Origin: Rhodosalinus halophilus
GTDB lineage: Bacteria; Pseudomonadota; Alphaproteobacteria; Rhodobacterales; Rhodobacteraceae
Reading direction: 5' to 3'
Length of the DNA: 64,000 nucleotides
NCBI RefSeq assembly: GCF_003298775.1
Contig: NZ_QNTQ01000011.1
Coordinates: 1 to 64,000 of the forward strand
Positions 35,264 through 44,526 of this stretch are shown piece after piece; position 1 is the stretch's first letter, and each line of letters opens with the position of its first letter. The position numbers were made by a program, and so were the translations under genes. The notes below the pieces were generated by a model that saw only the letters and a list, made by a program, of their open reading frames with translations, made no database searches and was not told where the DNA came from.

Positions 35264-36207
35264 GCCTCGTCATGCGCCTTCGCCCCCTGCTGGCCGTGTC
35301 TGCGCTGGCGCTTCTCGCCGCCTGTGAGCCCGCGCCGCCCCCGCCGCCGGCGGCCGCGGAAGACGCCGGCGTTCCCGTGCGCCCGGACCCTGACCCCGTC
35401 CGCCGATCCGACGAAAGCCGCGCGCTCGCCGCCTATTACACCCGCCTTCAGCAGGATCTGCTCGCGCGGGGGCTTCTGCGCACCGATGGCGGCGGGCCGG
35501 ACACGCCCTACGGCGCCCGCGAAATCCTGGAGAATTTCGAGCGGATCGCCTTCTACGACGAATATGCGCGCGGCGCCGGGCTGACCCGCGCCTCCTTCGC
35601 GCCGAGCCGACTGAAACGCTGGCCGGGGCCGGTGCGCATGACGATGGAGTTCGGCGCGACCGTCCCGCTCGCGCAACGCACGCGCGACGAGAACGAACTG
35701 CGCGCCTATGCCGCGCGCCTTGCGCGCGTCACCGGGCACCCGATTTCCGTCTCCGATCCCGCCCGGGCCAACTTTCACGTGCTCGTCATGGGCGAGGACG
35801 ATCGCCCCGAGACGATCCGGCGAATCCGCGAGCTGGTGCCGAACATCGACACCGACGCCCTCGACATCTTCCGCCGGCTGCCGCGCGCGATCCATTGCCT
35901 CGTGCTCGCCTTCGCGGACGAGCCGGATCACTACACGCGCGCCATCGCCTTCATCCGGGCGGAACACCCCGATCTGCTGCGCCGCTCGTGCATTCACGAA
36001 GAGGTCGCGCAGGGATTGGGGCTGTCCAACGACAGCCCCCGCGCGCGGCCCTCGATCTTCAACGACGACGACGAGTTCGCGCTGCTGACCAGCCACGACG
36101 AGGTGCTGCTGCGGATGCTTTACGATCCGCGTCTCAGCCCCGGCATGCGCCTCGAAGAGGCCCGCCCCATCCTGCGCGAGATCGTGGCGGAGCTGGTCGG
36201 AAGCTGA
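35260..36207 (+). CDS. DUF2927 lipoprotein
   Basis: 315 residues from GTG 35260 (AGGAG 11 bases upstream, overlapping the telA stop); ATG 35272 is an alternative. Lipoprotein signal with LLAAC, then a Pro-rich linker. The main domain has conserved KRWPGPVRMTMEFGATVPLA, CLVLAFADEP, SCIHEEVAQGLGLSND and SIFNDDDEFALLT. This matches DUF2927, which has a possible metalloprotease-like HE motif (IHEEVAQ). It is the final gene of the XpaC/TelA operon and presumably acts in the periplasm on the same process. Confidence 0.85.
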   Translation: MSLVMRLRPLLAVSALALLAACEPAPPPPPAAAEDAGVPVRPDPDPVRRSDESRALAAYYTRLQQDLLARGLLRTDGGGPDTPYGAREILENFERIAFYDEYARGAGLTRASFAPSRLKRWPGPVRMTMEFGATVPLAQRTRDENELRAYAARLARVTGHPISVSDPARANFHVLVMGEDDRPETIRRIRELVPNIDTDALDIFRRLPRAIHCLVLAFADEPDHYTRAIAFIRAEHPDLLRRSCIHEEVAQGLGLSNDSPRARPSIFNDDDEFALLTSHDEVLLRMLYDPRLSPGMRLEEARPILREIVAELVGS

Positions 36208-36215
36208 GGTGACGC

Positions 36216-36242
36216 GGCGCCGTCCCCGGCACGGACAGCGCC
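36216..36242. terminator. Symmetric hairpin between convergent genes
   Basis: GGCGC/GTCC (36216-36225) pairs with GGAC/GCGCC (36233-36242), 9 pairs with one mismatch and a 7-base loop, between the stops at 36207 and 36252. Probably bidirectional. Little U-tract. Confidence 0.5.
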
Positions 36243-36251
36243 GCGCGGCGG

Positions 36252-36740
36252 TCAGTTCATGGACTGGCCGTGACCATGCCCCATGCCCTGGCCGTTCATC
36301 GGCTGACGCTCGAGGTCCACGGGCACCTCGACCTCGATCGGGCCGGCCTCTTCGAATTCGAGCGTCAGGGTCACGACATCGCCCTGCTCGAACGGCTCCG
36401 CGAGGCCCAGGAACATGACGTGCCGCCCGCCGCGCGCGAGCATCAGCGTCTCGCCCGCGGGCAGCGCGAAGCCCTCCTCGACGTGGATCATGCGCATCAC
36501 GCCCATGTCGTCCTCGCGGTGGGTGTGAAGCTCGGTGCGCTCGGCCACGTCCGAGGCGGCGCCGATCAGGCGGTCGTCCTGTCCGCTGTGATTCTCGATC
36601 ACCATGAAGGCCGCGCCCGAGGCGGCCATCGCGCCCGAGCTGCGGGCGTAGGCGTCCTTGACCGTGATGCCGTCCATCGCGGCGGCGGGAAGGGCTGCCA
36701 GCGTCATCGCGCCGGCGAGAAGAAGGGTCTTGAGCGGCAT
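36252..36740 (-). CDS. Copper chaperone PCu(A)C
   Basis: 162 residues with a signal peptide (MPLKTLLLAGAMTLAALPAAA). The copper ligand pattern of PCu(A)C is present: His/Met cluster in TELHTHREDDMGVMRM and RHVMF. An additional His/Met-rich tail (MGHGHGQSMN) may also bind copper. It delivers Cu(I) to the CuA or CuB centre of cytochrome oxidase in the periplasm. A Cys/Gly exported protein follows upstream on the same strand (36788-37135). Confidence 0.93.
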   Translation of the reverse strand: MPLKTLLLAGAMTLAALPAAAMDGITVKDAYARSSGAMAASGAAFMVIENHSGQDDRLIGAASDVAERTELHTHREDDMGVMRMIHVEEGFALPAGETLMLARGGRHVMFLGLAEPFEQGDVVTLTLEFEEAGPIEVEVPVDLERQPMNGQGMGHGHGQSMN

Positions 36741-36787
36741 GGGCCGTCTCCTCTGTCACGAAATATCCGGAATCGGTGTGTCGCGTG

Positions 36788-37135
36788 TCAGAGGCGGCGC
36801 GGCGGGTCGCGCGCGCAGGAGGGCCGCTGGCGATGGCCAAGCGGCGCAGGAAGGGCGGCGAAGGCCCGCGCGGCCGCGAAGAGCGCCGGGTGGGCCTTGG
36901 CGACCATCTCGGGCGGCGCCGGTGCGGCGAGCCCCGCGACCGCGTCGGGGCAGACATGCGGCGGCCCCACCGGATCGCCCTGGCTGTCCACACGGACGGT
37001 GACCAGCCCCCCGCCGGCGCAGATCACGATCGCGCCCGCCGCCGCGGGTTGACCGCGCGCGACGGCTGCGGCCTGCGCCGTGACGACGAGCGTCAGCGCG
37101 AGGAATAGAGCCAGAAAAGGCGACCTATGCGGCAT
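36788..37135 (-). CDS. Exported Cys-containing protein next to the copper chaperone
   Basis: 115 residues from ATG 37135 (AGGG upstream). Signal peptide/hydrophobic segment (FLALFLALTLVVTAQAAAVA), then IVICAGGGLVTVRVDSQGDP and PHVCPDAV: two Cys separated by ~27 residues, reminiscent of DUF2946-like proteins found near copper genes. It lies 47 bases upstream of the PCu(A)C gene and is likely cotranscribed. A metal-related role is inferred from position only. Confidence 0.7.
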   Translation of the reverse strand: MPHRSPFLALFLALTLVVTAQAAAVARGQPAAAGAIVICAGGGLVTVRVDSQGDPVGPPHVCPDAVAGLAAPAPPEMVAKAHPALFAAARAFAALPAPLGHRQRPSCARDPPRRL

Positions 37136-37316
37136 GACAGCGGCCCTAGCATGCCGGGCACGCCCGTTCCATGCGACAGACTGGACTTGGCGAAGGGCGG
37201 AGCGGCGCACGCCGAGCGTCATGCCATCGCCACCACTTCCAGCGTGGCGCGGTCCTGCGTGCAGCGTCAGCCGGGAACGTCGGAGCGCGTGGAAGAACGG
37301 CGAAGCGGGCCGGCTG

Positions 37317-37610
37317 TCAGGCCTCGGCCGTGCTGCGGGCCGCCTCGATCTCGCGCTTGATCTTCAGCGCCTTGGGCGAGAGATCCTCATCCTTCGCCCT
37401 GGCGAGAAACGCGTCCAGGCCGCCGCGGTGATCGACCGTGCGCAGCGCCGACGCCGAGATACGCAGCTTCACGCCGCGGCCCAGTGCTTCGGACTGCAGC
37501 GTGACGTCGTTCAGGTTCGGCAGGAAACGGCGCTTGGTCTTGTTGTTGGCGTGGCTGACGTTGTTGCCCACCATCGGGCCTTTTCCGGTCAGTTCGCAGC
37601 GGCGCGACAT
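37317..37610 (-). CDS. rpmB: 50S ribosomal protein L28
   Basis: 97 residues from ATG 37610 (GAGGA 5 bases upstream). Typical L28 start ([20 protein letters not shown]) and [11 protein letters not shown]. The C-terminal extension ([20 protein letters not shown]) is the usual alphaproteobacterial form. The zinc-type CxxC is absent, so this is the C-minus form. Confidence 0.97.
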   Translation of the reverse strand: MSRRCELTGKGPMVGNNVSHANNKTKRRFLPNLNDVTLQSEALGRGVKLRISASALRTVDHRGGLDAFLARAKDEDLSPKALKIKREIEAARSTAEA

Positions 37611-37793
37611 GGCATCCTCGTGGCTTGCGAGACGTGGCTCGACGAAAAGGGGCGCCGCCCGGCCCACGGCGGGGGCGCCCGGAAACTCGTCCGCGCCTTC
37701 AACACCAAGGCCCCCGGGGTGTCAACCCGGAATCCGCCAGCGGTGGGGGCGGCCCTGCGCAGTTCATGCCCCGGATGAAACGCCCACCCGCGG

Positions 37794-38765
37794 TCAGAGC
37801 TCCGCCAGGATTTCCGCCGCCGCACCCTCGGGCGTCATCTCGCCCGCGCGCACGCGCTCGGTCATCTCGGTCATCCGCGCGCGCGTCTCGGGATCGCGCG
37901 TAAGCCGCGCGAGCAACCCCTCGCGCACCTCCGCGGCGAACCATGACGCCGCCTGCGCCGCGCGACGCGCCTCGAAATGGCCCTGCGCGCGCCGCCAGTC
38001 GGCCAGCGCCTGCATCTCCGCCCAGGCTTCGGCGAGCCCCGCGCCGGTATGCGCCGAGACGGTGAGCGCCTTGGGAAAGCCCTCGGGATCCTCGGGGCGC
38101 TTGCGCAGCAGCCGCAGCGCGCCCGCGTAGTCCGCGCAGGTCCGCACCGCCGCCGCCTCGAGCGCGCCGTCGGCCTTGTTGACGAGGATCAGGTCGGCCA
38201 TCTCCATGATGCCGCGCTTCACGCCCTGAAGCTCGTCCCCGCCGGCCGGCGCGAGCAGCAGAACGAAGAGATCCGACATCTCGGCCACGGCCGTCTCGGA
38301 CTGGCCGACGCCCACGGTCTCGATCAGCACCACGTCGAAGCCGGCGGCCTCGCACAGCGCCACCGCCTCGCGGGTGCGCCGGGCCACGCCGCCCAGCTGG
38401 CGCTGCGCCGGCGACGGCCGGATGAAGGCCGCGGGCGACCGCGACAGCCGCTCCATCCGCGTCTTGTCGCCGAGGATCGAGCCGCCGGTGCGCGCGCTCG
38501 AGGGGTCCACGGCGAGCACCGCCACCTTCAGCCCCTTTTCGGTGAGCATGAGCCCGAAGGCCTCGATGAAGCTCGACTTGCCCACGCCCGGCGTGCCCGA
38601 AAGCCCGATCCGCAGCGCCTCGCGGCCGGTGCCCTTGAGCGCCTCGAGCAGGGCCACCGCCTTCGCGCGGTGGTCCTCGCGCCCGCTTTCGACGAGCGTG
38701 ATCGCGCGGGCGAGCGCGCGGCGATCCCCCTCGGCAATGGCGCGGGCGAGCGTGTCGATCTCCAT
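37794..38765 (-). CDS. meaB: MeaB/ArgK-family GTPase (methylmalonyl-CoA mutase chaperone)
   Basis: 323 residues from ATG 38765 with AAGGGGAGG. G3E-type GTPase: Walker A GLSGTPGVGKSSFIEAFG, VLAVDPSSARTGGSILGDKT, IETVGVGQSE and NKAD. It protects and reloads the B12-dependent methylmalonyl-CoA mutase. No mutase gene is in the window. It is divergent from hrpB. Confidence 0.94.
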   Translation of the reverse strand: MEIDTLARAIAEGDRRALARAITLVESGREDHRAKAVALLEALKGTGREALRIGLSGTPGVGKSSFIEAFGLMLTEKGLKVAVLAVDPSSARTGGSILGDKTRMERLSRSPAAFIRPSPAQRQLGGVARRTREAVALCEAAGFDVVLIETVGVGQSETAVAEMSDLFVLLLAPAGGDELQGVKRGIMEMADLILVNKADGALEAAAVRTCADYAGALRLLRKRPEDPEGFPKALTVSAHTGAGLAEAWAEMQALADWRRAQGHFEARRAAQAASWFAAEVREGLLARLTRDPETRARMTEMTERVRAGEMTPEGAAAEILAEL

Positions 38766-38883
38766 GCGCAGCCTCCCCTTCGGCGCGCCGAGATGACCCG
38801 AGCGGCGGGGGCCTGTCCACCCCTCGCGGCGGGCGACGCGCGCCCTCTGGACGCCGCGCCGCACGAGCCCGATAACGGCGGCA

Positions 38884-41337
38884 ATGCCGCAGGCCCTGCC
38901 CATAGACGCCGCGCTGCCCGATCTGCTGGAGGCGCTCGCGCGCGACCGGCGCGCGGTGCTCGAGGCCCCGCCCGGCGCGGGCAAGACGACCCGCGTGCCG
39001 CTCGCGCTGCTCGAGGCGGGCCTGGCCGAAGGCCGCATCGTCATGCTCGAACCGCGGCGGATCGCCGCCCGCGCCGCGGCCGAGCGCATGGCCGAAACCC
39101 TGGGAGAGCGCGTCGGGCAGCGGGTGGGCTTCCGCATCCGGGGCGAGAGCGCGGTCTCCGACGCCACGCGGATCGAGGTGGTCACGGAGGGCGTGCTCAC
39201 CCGGATGATCCAGTCGGACCCGGAGCTGTCCGGCATCGGCGCGGTGATCTTCGACGAGATCCACGAACGCTCGCTCAATGCCGATCTGGGCCTCGCGCTG
39301 TGCCTCGAGGTCGCCTCCGCGCTGCGCGAGGATCTCGTCCTGCTGGCCATGTCCGCCACGCTCGAGACGGCGGCGCTCGCGGAGCTGATGGCGGCGCCGG
39401 TGGTGCGCGCCGAAGGCCGGAGCTTTCCCGTCGAGACCCGCTGGCTCGACAGACCGCTTGCCGCGGGCGCAAGGTTCGAGCCCGCCGTCGCCGATCTGGT
39501 GGCGCGCGCCGTGGCGGAGACCGAGGGCGGCGTGCTCGTGTTCCTGCCCGGCGAGGGCGAGATCCGGCGCGTGCAGGCGGCGCTCGACGGGCGGCTGCCG
39601 CCGGACTGCGTGATCCGTCCGCTCTACGGCGCATTGCCGCTCGACCGGCAGCGCGCGGCGATCCGGCCGGAACGGCGGGGGCGCAAGATCGTGCTCTCGA
39701 CCGCCGTGGCCGAAACCTCGCTCACCATCGAGGACATCCGCGTGGTGGTCGATGGCGGCCGCGCGCGGCGGGCGCGGTTCGACCCCGGCTCCGGCATGTC
39801 GCGGCTGCTGACCGAACGGGCGACGCGCGCCGAGGCCACGCAGCGCGCCGGTCGCGCCGGCCGCGTCGCACCGGGGGTCGCCTACCGTCTCTGGTCGAGA
39901 GGCGAGGAGGGCGCGCTCGCCGCCCACCCGCCGGCCGAGATCGAGGCCGCCGATCTTGCCGGGCTGGCGCTGGAACTCGCGCTCTGGGGCGCGGCGCCCG
40001 AAGCGCTGCCGTTTCTCACCCCTCCTCCGCCGACCGCCTACGCCGAGGCCGTTGCGCTCTTGCAGCTTCTCGGCGCGCTCGACGCGGCCGGCCGCATCAC
40101 CGCGCACGGCCGGACTCTCGCCGCGCTGCCGCTCCACCCGCGGCTCGGGCACATGCTCGTGAGCGCAGGGCGGGCCGCGGCGCCGCTCGCGGCCCTGCTC
40201 GCCGAGCGCGACCCCCTGCCCCGCGATGCGCCGGTGGACCTCTCGCTGCGGCTCGAGGCGCTGCGCGACCCGGCCCGCTTCGCCGCCGAGCGCGCGTGGC
40301 AGCCGCGGCGCGCCACCCTCGACCGCATCGGCGCCGAGGCGGCGCGCCTGGCGAAGGCCGCACCGCGCGAGGGCACGCAAGCGGCGCTTTCGCCCGGCGC
40401 GATGGCGGCGCTGGCTTATCCGGACCGCATCGGGCTGCGGCGCAAGGGGACAGCGCCGCGCTTTCTGCTCTCGGGCGGCAAGGGCGCGGTCCTGCCGGAA
40501 GAGGATCCGCTTGCAGGCCAGCGGCTGATCGTGGCGACCGATCTCGACGGCGACCCGCGCGAGGCGCGCATCCGTCAGGCCGCGCCCGTGTCGGAGGGCG
40601 AGCTGCGCGCGCTCTTCGCCGACCGAATCGGCTGGAGAGACGTCTGCGAATGGTCGCGGCGCGCGCGGCGGGTCGTCGCGCGGCAGCAGGAACGGCTGGG
40701 CGCCATCGCGCTCGATGACCGCGTCTGGCGCGATGCGCCGCAGGACGCCGTGGCGCGCGCGATGCTCGAGGGCATACGTGATCTGGGGCTGTCCCCCTCG
40801 GCGGCCGCGCGGCGCTTTCAGGCGCGCGTCGCGCTCGGGCGCGCGGCCGGGCTCGACCTGCCCGACCTTTCCGACGCCGCGCTGATGGCGACGCTCGAGG
40901 ACTGGCTGCTGCCGTTCCTGGGGGGCGTGCGCACCGCAGAGGACTGGAAGCGGTTCGACATGCTCCCGGCGCTGGAAGCCTGTCTCGACTGGCCGCAGCG
41001 GCAGGCGCTCGATCGCGCCGTGCCCGCAAGCTTCGAGACGCCGCTCGGCCGCGAGGTGCCCATCGACTATTCCGGCGAGACTCCGGAAATCGCCCTGCGT
41101 CTGCAGGAGATGTTCGGACAGGCGGCGCATCCGCAGGTCGCGGGCCGCCCGCTTCGGATCACGCTGCTGTCGCCGGCGGGGCGTCCGCTTCAGACCACGA
41201 CCGACCTGCCGGGGTTCTGGGCCACGTCCTATGCCGAGGTGCGCAAGGAGATGCGCGGCCGGTATCCGAAACATCCCTGGCCGGAGGATCCGCTGGACGC
41301 CGCGCCGACGCTCCGAACGAAACGAAAGCGTGGCTGA
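38884..41337 (+). CDS. hrpB: ATP-dependent RNA helicase HrpB
   Basis: 817 residues, the normal HrpB length. DEAH-family motifs: Walker A EAPPGAGKTTRVPLALL, DEIHERS (motif II), MSATL (III) and QRAGRAGR (VI), then the HrpB-specific C-terminal half (FLLSGGKGAVLPEEDPLAGQ, PLQTTTDLPGFWATSYAEVR, MRGRYPKHPWPEDPL). Its cellular role is still poorly defined. Confidence 0.96.
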   Translation: MPQALPIDAALPDLLEALARDRRAVLEAPPGAGKTTRVPLALLEAGLAEGRIVMLEPRRIAARAAAERMAETLGERVGQRVGFRIRGESAVSDATRIEVVTEGVLTRMIQSDPELSGIGAVIFDEIHERSLNADLGLALCLEVASALREDLVLLAMSATLETAALAELMAAPVVRAEGRSFPVETRWLDRPLAAGARFEPAVADLVARAVAETEGGVLVFLPGEGEIRRVQAALDGRLPPDCVIRPLYGALPLDRQRAAIRPERRGRKIVLSTAVAETSLTIEDIRVVVDGGRARRARFDPGSGMSRLLTERATRAEATQRAGRAGRVAPGVAYRLWSRGEEGALAAHPPAEIEAADLAGLALELALWGAAPEALPFLTPPPPTAYAEAVALLQLLGALDAAGRITAHGRTLAALPLHPRLGHMLVSAGRAAAPLAALLAERDPLPRDAPVDLSLRLEALRDPARFAAERAWQPRRATLDRIGAEAARLAKAAPREGTQAALSPGAMAALAYPDRIGLRRKGTAPRFLLSGGKGAVLPEEDPLAGQRLIVATDLDGDPREARIRQAAPVSEGELRALFADRIGWRDVCEWSRRARRVVARQQERLGAIALDDRVWRDAPQDAVARAMLEGIRDLGLSPSAAARRFQARVALGRAAGLDLPDLSDAALMATLEDWLLPFLGGVRTAEDWKRFDMLPALEACLDWPQRQALDRAVPASFETPLGREVPIDYSGETPEIALRLQEMFGQAAHPQVAGRPLRITLLSPAGRPLQTTTDLPGFWATSYAEVRKEMRGRYPKHPWPEDPLDAAPTLRTKRKRG

Positions 41338-41415
41338 CCGAACGCGTGCCCGGCGCGTTTTTGCGCAATGGAGCACAGTTTCGAGGGTTCGGCGTCGCGC
41401 TCGCGCAGCGTGCGC

Positions 41416-41444
41416 TTTACTTTGCAGTAACTCAAACGTATATA
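41416..41444 (+). promoter_or_regulatory. Predicted sigma-70-type promoter of the NUDIX gene
   Basis: TTTACT at 41416-41421, exactly 17 bases, then TATATA at 41439-41444, in a clearly AT-rich stretch 50-75 bases upstream of the ATG at 41493. No experimental support. Confidence 0.5.
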
Positions 41445-41492
41445 CGTCCATCCAACGTCGGGATCCAACCCGGCGCGAGCAGGAAGCACGCC

Positions 41493-41951
41493 ATGACCCG
41501 CCCTCCCGGCGACAACTGGAGCGGATACTCCGACGCGGCCGCCGCCGGCGCCCTGCACCGTCAGGTCGCCGCGATCTGCCATCGCGGGCGCGACGCGGGC
41601 CGCGAGGTGCTTCTCGTCACCAGCCGCGGCACGGGTCGCTGGGTGCTGCCGAAGGGCTGGCCCATCGAAGGACTCGACGCCCCCGGAAGTGCGCGACAGG
41701 AAGCCTGGGAAGAGGCCGGCGTGATCCCCGCCGATGGTCCCGTGGCGCCCGTGGGGCAGTATCGCTACTTCAAGCGCGACAAGGGGCGGTGCGGCCTCTG
41801 GATCGAGGTCCAGGTCTTCAGCCTGCCGGTGGCGCGGCTGTCCGCCCATTTCCCCGAGGAGGATCAGCGCAGGCGCGCCTGGATGTCCCCGGAGGAGGCC
41901 GCGCGGGCGGTGGAGGAGCCCGATCTCGCCGCGCTGATCGCAAGCTTCTGA
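41493..41951 (+). CDS. NUDIX hydrolase
   Basis: 152 residues from ATG 41493. The Nudix box is present but slightly relaxed: GLDAPGSARQEAWEEAGV. WVLPKGWPIEG precedes it, as in DIPP/NudF-like members that hydrolyse diphosphoinositol or nucleoside diphosphate compounds. A small soluble protein. The frame is open upstream to 41346, but the predicted promoter lies within that extension. Confidence 0.9.
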   Translation: MTRPPGDNWSGYSDAAAAGALHRQVAAICHRGRDAGREVLLVTSRGTGRWVLPKGWPIEGLDAPGSARQEAWEEAGVIPADGPVAPVGQYRYFKRDKGRCGLWIEVQVFSLPVARLSAHFPEEDQRRRAWMSPEEAARAVEEPDLAALIASF

Positions 41952-41952
41952 A

Positions 41953-41972
41953 CGGCGCCGTGCCGGGCGCCG
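41953..41972. terminator. GC hairpin between convergent genes
   Basis: CGGCGCC (41953-41959) pairs with GGCGCCG (41966-41972) around a 6-base loop, immediately after the NUDIX stop and before the argF stop at 42000. No U-tract. Confidence 0.4.
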
Positions 41973-41999
41973 CGATGCGGCCGCCGCCCGTCTGCCCGC

Positions 42000-42926
42000 T
42001 CAGACGCCGAGGCACCAGCGCAGGATCGCCTTCTGCGCGTGCAGCCGGTTCTCCGCCTCGTCGAAGATCACCGACTGCGGCCCGTCCATCACGCCCGACG
42101 TCGCCTCTTCCTCGCGGTGCGCCGGCAGGCAGTGCATGAAGAGCGCGTCGGGCTTCGCCGCGGCCATCAGACGTTCGTTCACCTGGTAGGGCCGCAGGAG
42201 GTTGTGGCGCCGCTCGCGCGCCGACTGCGCGTCGTGCATCGAGACCCAGGTGTCCGTGACGATCAGGTCGGCGTCCGCGGCGGCAGCCATCGGGTCGCGC
42301 TCGATCCGCACCTCGGCGCCCCTGTCGCGCGCGAAGCGGATCCATTCCTGCTCGGGGTCGAGCTGCGCGGGTCCGGTGAAGGTCAGGTCGAAGCCGAACT
42401 GCCCCGCCGCCTGCAGCCAGCTCGCGCAGACGTTGTTGCCGTCGCCCGACCAGACGACCTTTCGCCCCGCGATCGGGCCGCGGTGTTCCTCGTAGGTCAT
42501 CACGTCGGCCATGATCTGGCAGGGATGCGTGCGGTCGGTGAGCCCGTTGATCACGGGGATGTCCGCGTGCTCGGCCATCTCCTGCAGCACCGCCTCGTCG
42601 AAGGTGCGGATCATCACCAGATCGACGTAGCGGCTGAGGACGCGGGCGGTGTCGGCGATGGTCTCGCCGTGGCCGAGCTGCATGTCGGCGCCCGAGAGCA
42701 CCATGGTCTGCCCGCCCATCTGCCGCACGCCCACGTCGAAGCTGACGCGGGTCCGCGTCGAGGGCTTCTCGAAGATGAGCGCCACGATGCGGCCGGCGAG
42801 CGGCTGCTCCGCATCGGGCGCGCCGCGCGGACGGCCCTGGCGCGCGCCCTTCATCCGGCGCGCCTCGTCGATCATGGCGCGCAGGTCGGCGGGGTCGGTG
42901 GTGTGGATGTCGAGGAAATGGGTCAT
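42000..42926 (-). CDS. argF: Ornithine carbamoyltransferase
   Basis: 308 residues. Carbamoyl-phosphate site [13 protein letters not shown] in the middle ([13 protein letters not shown]), ornithine site DTWVSM and catalytic FMHCLPAHR. It makes citrulline in arginine synthesis. It lies 94 bases downstream of argD on the same strand; the gap contains a two-hairpin repeat-like element. Confidence 0.97.
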   Translation of the reverse strand: MTHFLDIHTTDPADLRAMIDEARRMKGARQGRPRGAPDAEQPLAGRIVALIFEKPSTRTRVSFDVGVRQMGGQTMVLSGADMQLGHGETIADTARVLSRYVDLVMIRTFDEAVLQEMAEHADIPVINGLTDRTHPCQIMADVMTYEEHRGPIAGRKVVWSGDGNNVCASWLQAAGQFGFDLTFTGPAQLDPEQEWIRFARDRGAEVRIERDPMAAAADADLIVTDTWVSMHDAQSARERRHNLLRPYQVNERLMAAAKPDALFMHCLPAHREEEATSGVMDGPQSVIFDEAENRLHAQKAILRWCLGV

Positions 42927-42954
42927 GGCGTGGCGCCCGTTGCTGGCGGGGCAT

Positions 42955-43010
42955 GGGGGCGCTGCCCCCGTCGGCTGCGCCGACTCCCCCGGGATATTTT
43001 TACCAAGAAG
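42955..43010. repeat. Two-hairpin intergenic element between argD and argF
   Basis: GGGGGC/GCCCCC (42955-42960 with 42964-42969) and GTCGGC/GCCGAC (42970-42975 with 42979-42984) are perfect adjacent hairpins. They are followed by a C/G run and ATATTTTTACC then a purine-rich AAGAAGAAGG. From memory, similar hairpin plus ATATTTTT plus AAGAAG elements recur between genes in Rhodobacteraceae. One copy is visible here. It may be a terminator in the plus direction or an mRNA-stability element. Confidence 0.55.
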
Positions 43011-43020
43011 AAGGACCGGG

Positions 43021-44205
43021 TCAGGCGGCCCTCGCGGCGGCGCGGGCGGCGTCGGCGGCCCGGTCGAGGCGGCGCAGCGCCTCCTCGGCCTCTTCGGTCG
43101 TGAGCGTGAGCGGCGGCAGCAGGCGCACGACGTTGTCGGCCGCGGGCACGGTGATCAGTTCCTCGGCGAAGCCGGCCTTCATCACCTCGGCCGCGGGCAG
43201 GCGGCACTTGAGCCCGAGCATGAGGCCCGCGCCGCGCACCTGCTCGAAGACCTCCGGATGCGTGGCGACAAGGCTCTCGAGCCCCTGGCGGAGCTGTCCC
43301 GCCCGGGCCCGGACCTCGGCCAGGAACTCCGGCTGCGCCACGATCTCCATCACCGCGAGTCCCACCGCGCAGGCGAGCGGATTGCCGCCGTAGGTCGAGC
43401 CGTGCGTGCCCGCGGTCATCGGTGCGCCGGCGGTCTCGGTGGCCAGCACCGCGCCCAGCGGGAAGCCGCCGCCGATGCCCTTGGCGACCATCATGATGTC
43501 GGGCGCGACGCCCGCCCATTCATGCGCGAAGAGGCGGCCCGTGCGGCCCATGCCGCATTGCACCTCGTCGAGGACCAAGAGCGCGCCCGTCTCGTCGCAG
43601 AGCGCGCGCAGGCCGCGCAGGCACTGGTCGGGCAGGACGCGAATGCCGCCTTCGCCCTGCACCGGTTCGATCAGCACGGCGGCCGTGCGCTCGGTCACCG
43701 CGGCGCGCAGGGCCTCGTGGTCGCCCCAGGGCACATGCACGAAGCCCGGCATGAGCGGGCCGAAGCCGGCGGTCATCTTCTCGGAGCCCGCGGCGGCGAT
43801 GGCGGCCGTGGAACGGCCGTGGAAGGCGCCCCCGAAGGTCACGATCTCGCTGCGCGGCGTGCCCTGCGCGTGCCAGTACTTGCGGGCCATCTTCACCGCC
43901 AGTTCGCAGGATTCCGTGCCCGAATTGGTGAAGAACACGGTATCGGCGAAGGTCTCGGCCACCAGCCGCTCGGCGAGCGCCTGCTGCTCGGGGATGTGGT
44001 AGAGGTTGGAGACGTGCCAGAGCTTCTCCGCCTGACGGGTCAGCGCCTCGACCAGCGCGGGGTGCGCGTGGCCCAGCGCATTGACCGCGATGCCGGCGCC
44101 CATGTCGAGGAAACGTCGTCCGTCCGACTCGGTCAGCCAGGCGCCCTCGCCCTTCACGAAGGTGAGGGGCGCGCGATTGTAGGTCGGCAGAACGGGAGGG
44201 ATCAT
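43021..44205 (-). CDS. argD: Acetylornithine/succinyldiaminopimelate aminotransferase
   Basis: 394 residues. Class III PLP aminotransferase: [17 protein letters not shown], the aspartate motif [15 protein letters not shown] and PLP-Lys in [16 protein letters not shown]. ArgD-type start ([19 protein letters not shown]). It transfers the amino group in the fourth arginine-synthesis step. It is upstream of argF. Confidence 0.96.
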   Translation of the reverse strand: MIPPVLPTYNRAPLTFVKGEGAWLTESDGRRFLDMGAGIAVNALGHAHPALVEALTRQAEKLWHVSNLYHIPEQQALAERLVAETFADTVFFTNSGTESCELAVKMARKYWHAQGTPRSEIVTFGGAFHGRSTAAIAAAGSEKMTAGFGPLMPGFVHVPWGDHEALRAAVTERTAAVLIEPVQGEGGIRVLPDQCLRGLRALCDETGALLVLDEVQCGMGRTGRLFAHEWAGVAPDIMMVAKGIGGGFPLGAVLATETAGAPMTAGTHGSTYGGNPLACAVGLAVMEIVAQPEFLAEVRARAGQLRQGLESLVATHPEVFEQVRGAGLMLGLKCRLPAAEVMKAGFAEELITVPAADNVVRLLPPLTLTTEEAEEALRRLDRAADAARAAARAA

Positions 44206-44526
44206 GCGTCTGTCCTCGTGCAGGAAGCCCCTGAGTGCCCGAGGGGCGGGGGCAAGTCAACGTGGGGGAAAGCGCGCGCGGGCCTGCGCGCGCAAGGGAC
44301 GGGCGGCCGGCGTCAGGCGCGTCGGCGTCGGGTCGCGGCGGAGGAAACCGGGCTCGTCATGCGCCATTCTCTAGCGCGCGCCTCACGGCTTGGGAAGGGC
44401 CTTCCTGGGCGTCGGAGTCGCGCGCATGGGCAGCTGCGTCGCACCGCTCCGAAGGTCCTGCCCTGACCGGGACGCCCGGCACCGGAGCCGAAACCCGGCG
44501 ATGAGCCCCGCAAGGGGCGAAGAGCG
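44206..44526. other. Intergenic region without a gene
   Basis: About 320 bases between argD and the truA stop. No open frame with start signals could be supported. The only structure is a short GC hairpin just after truA (listed separately). It presumably includes the argD promoter. Confidence 0.5.
44505..44518 (-). terminator. Short GC hairpin after truA
   Basis: GCCCC/GGGGC with a 4-base loop lies 9 bases beyond the truA stop. The arms are short and there is no U-tract. Confidence 0.35.

Noticed and set aside
37699-41451. Very long minus-strand open frame (about 1250 codons) opposite hrpB
   Set aside because: It lies antisense to meaB upstream and hrpB coding sequence, has no domain, a His/Arg-biased composition and no ribosome binding site. 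It is a GC-driven shadow frame.
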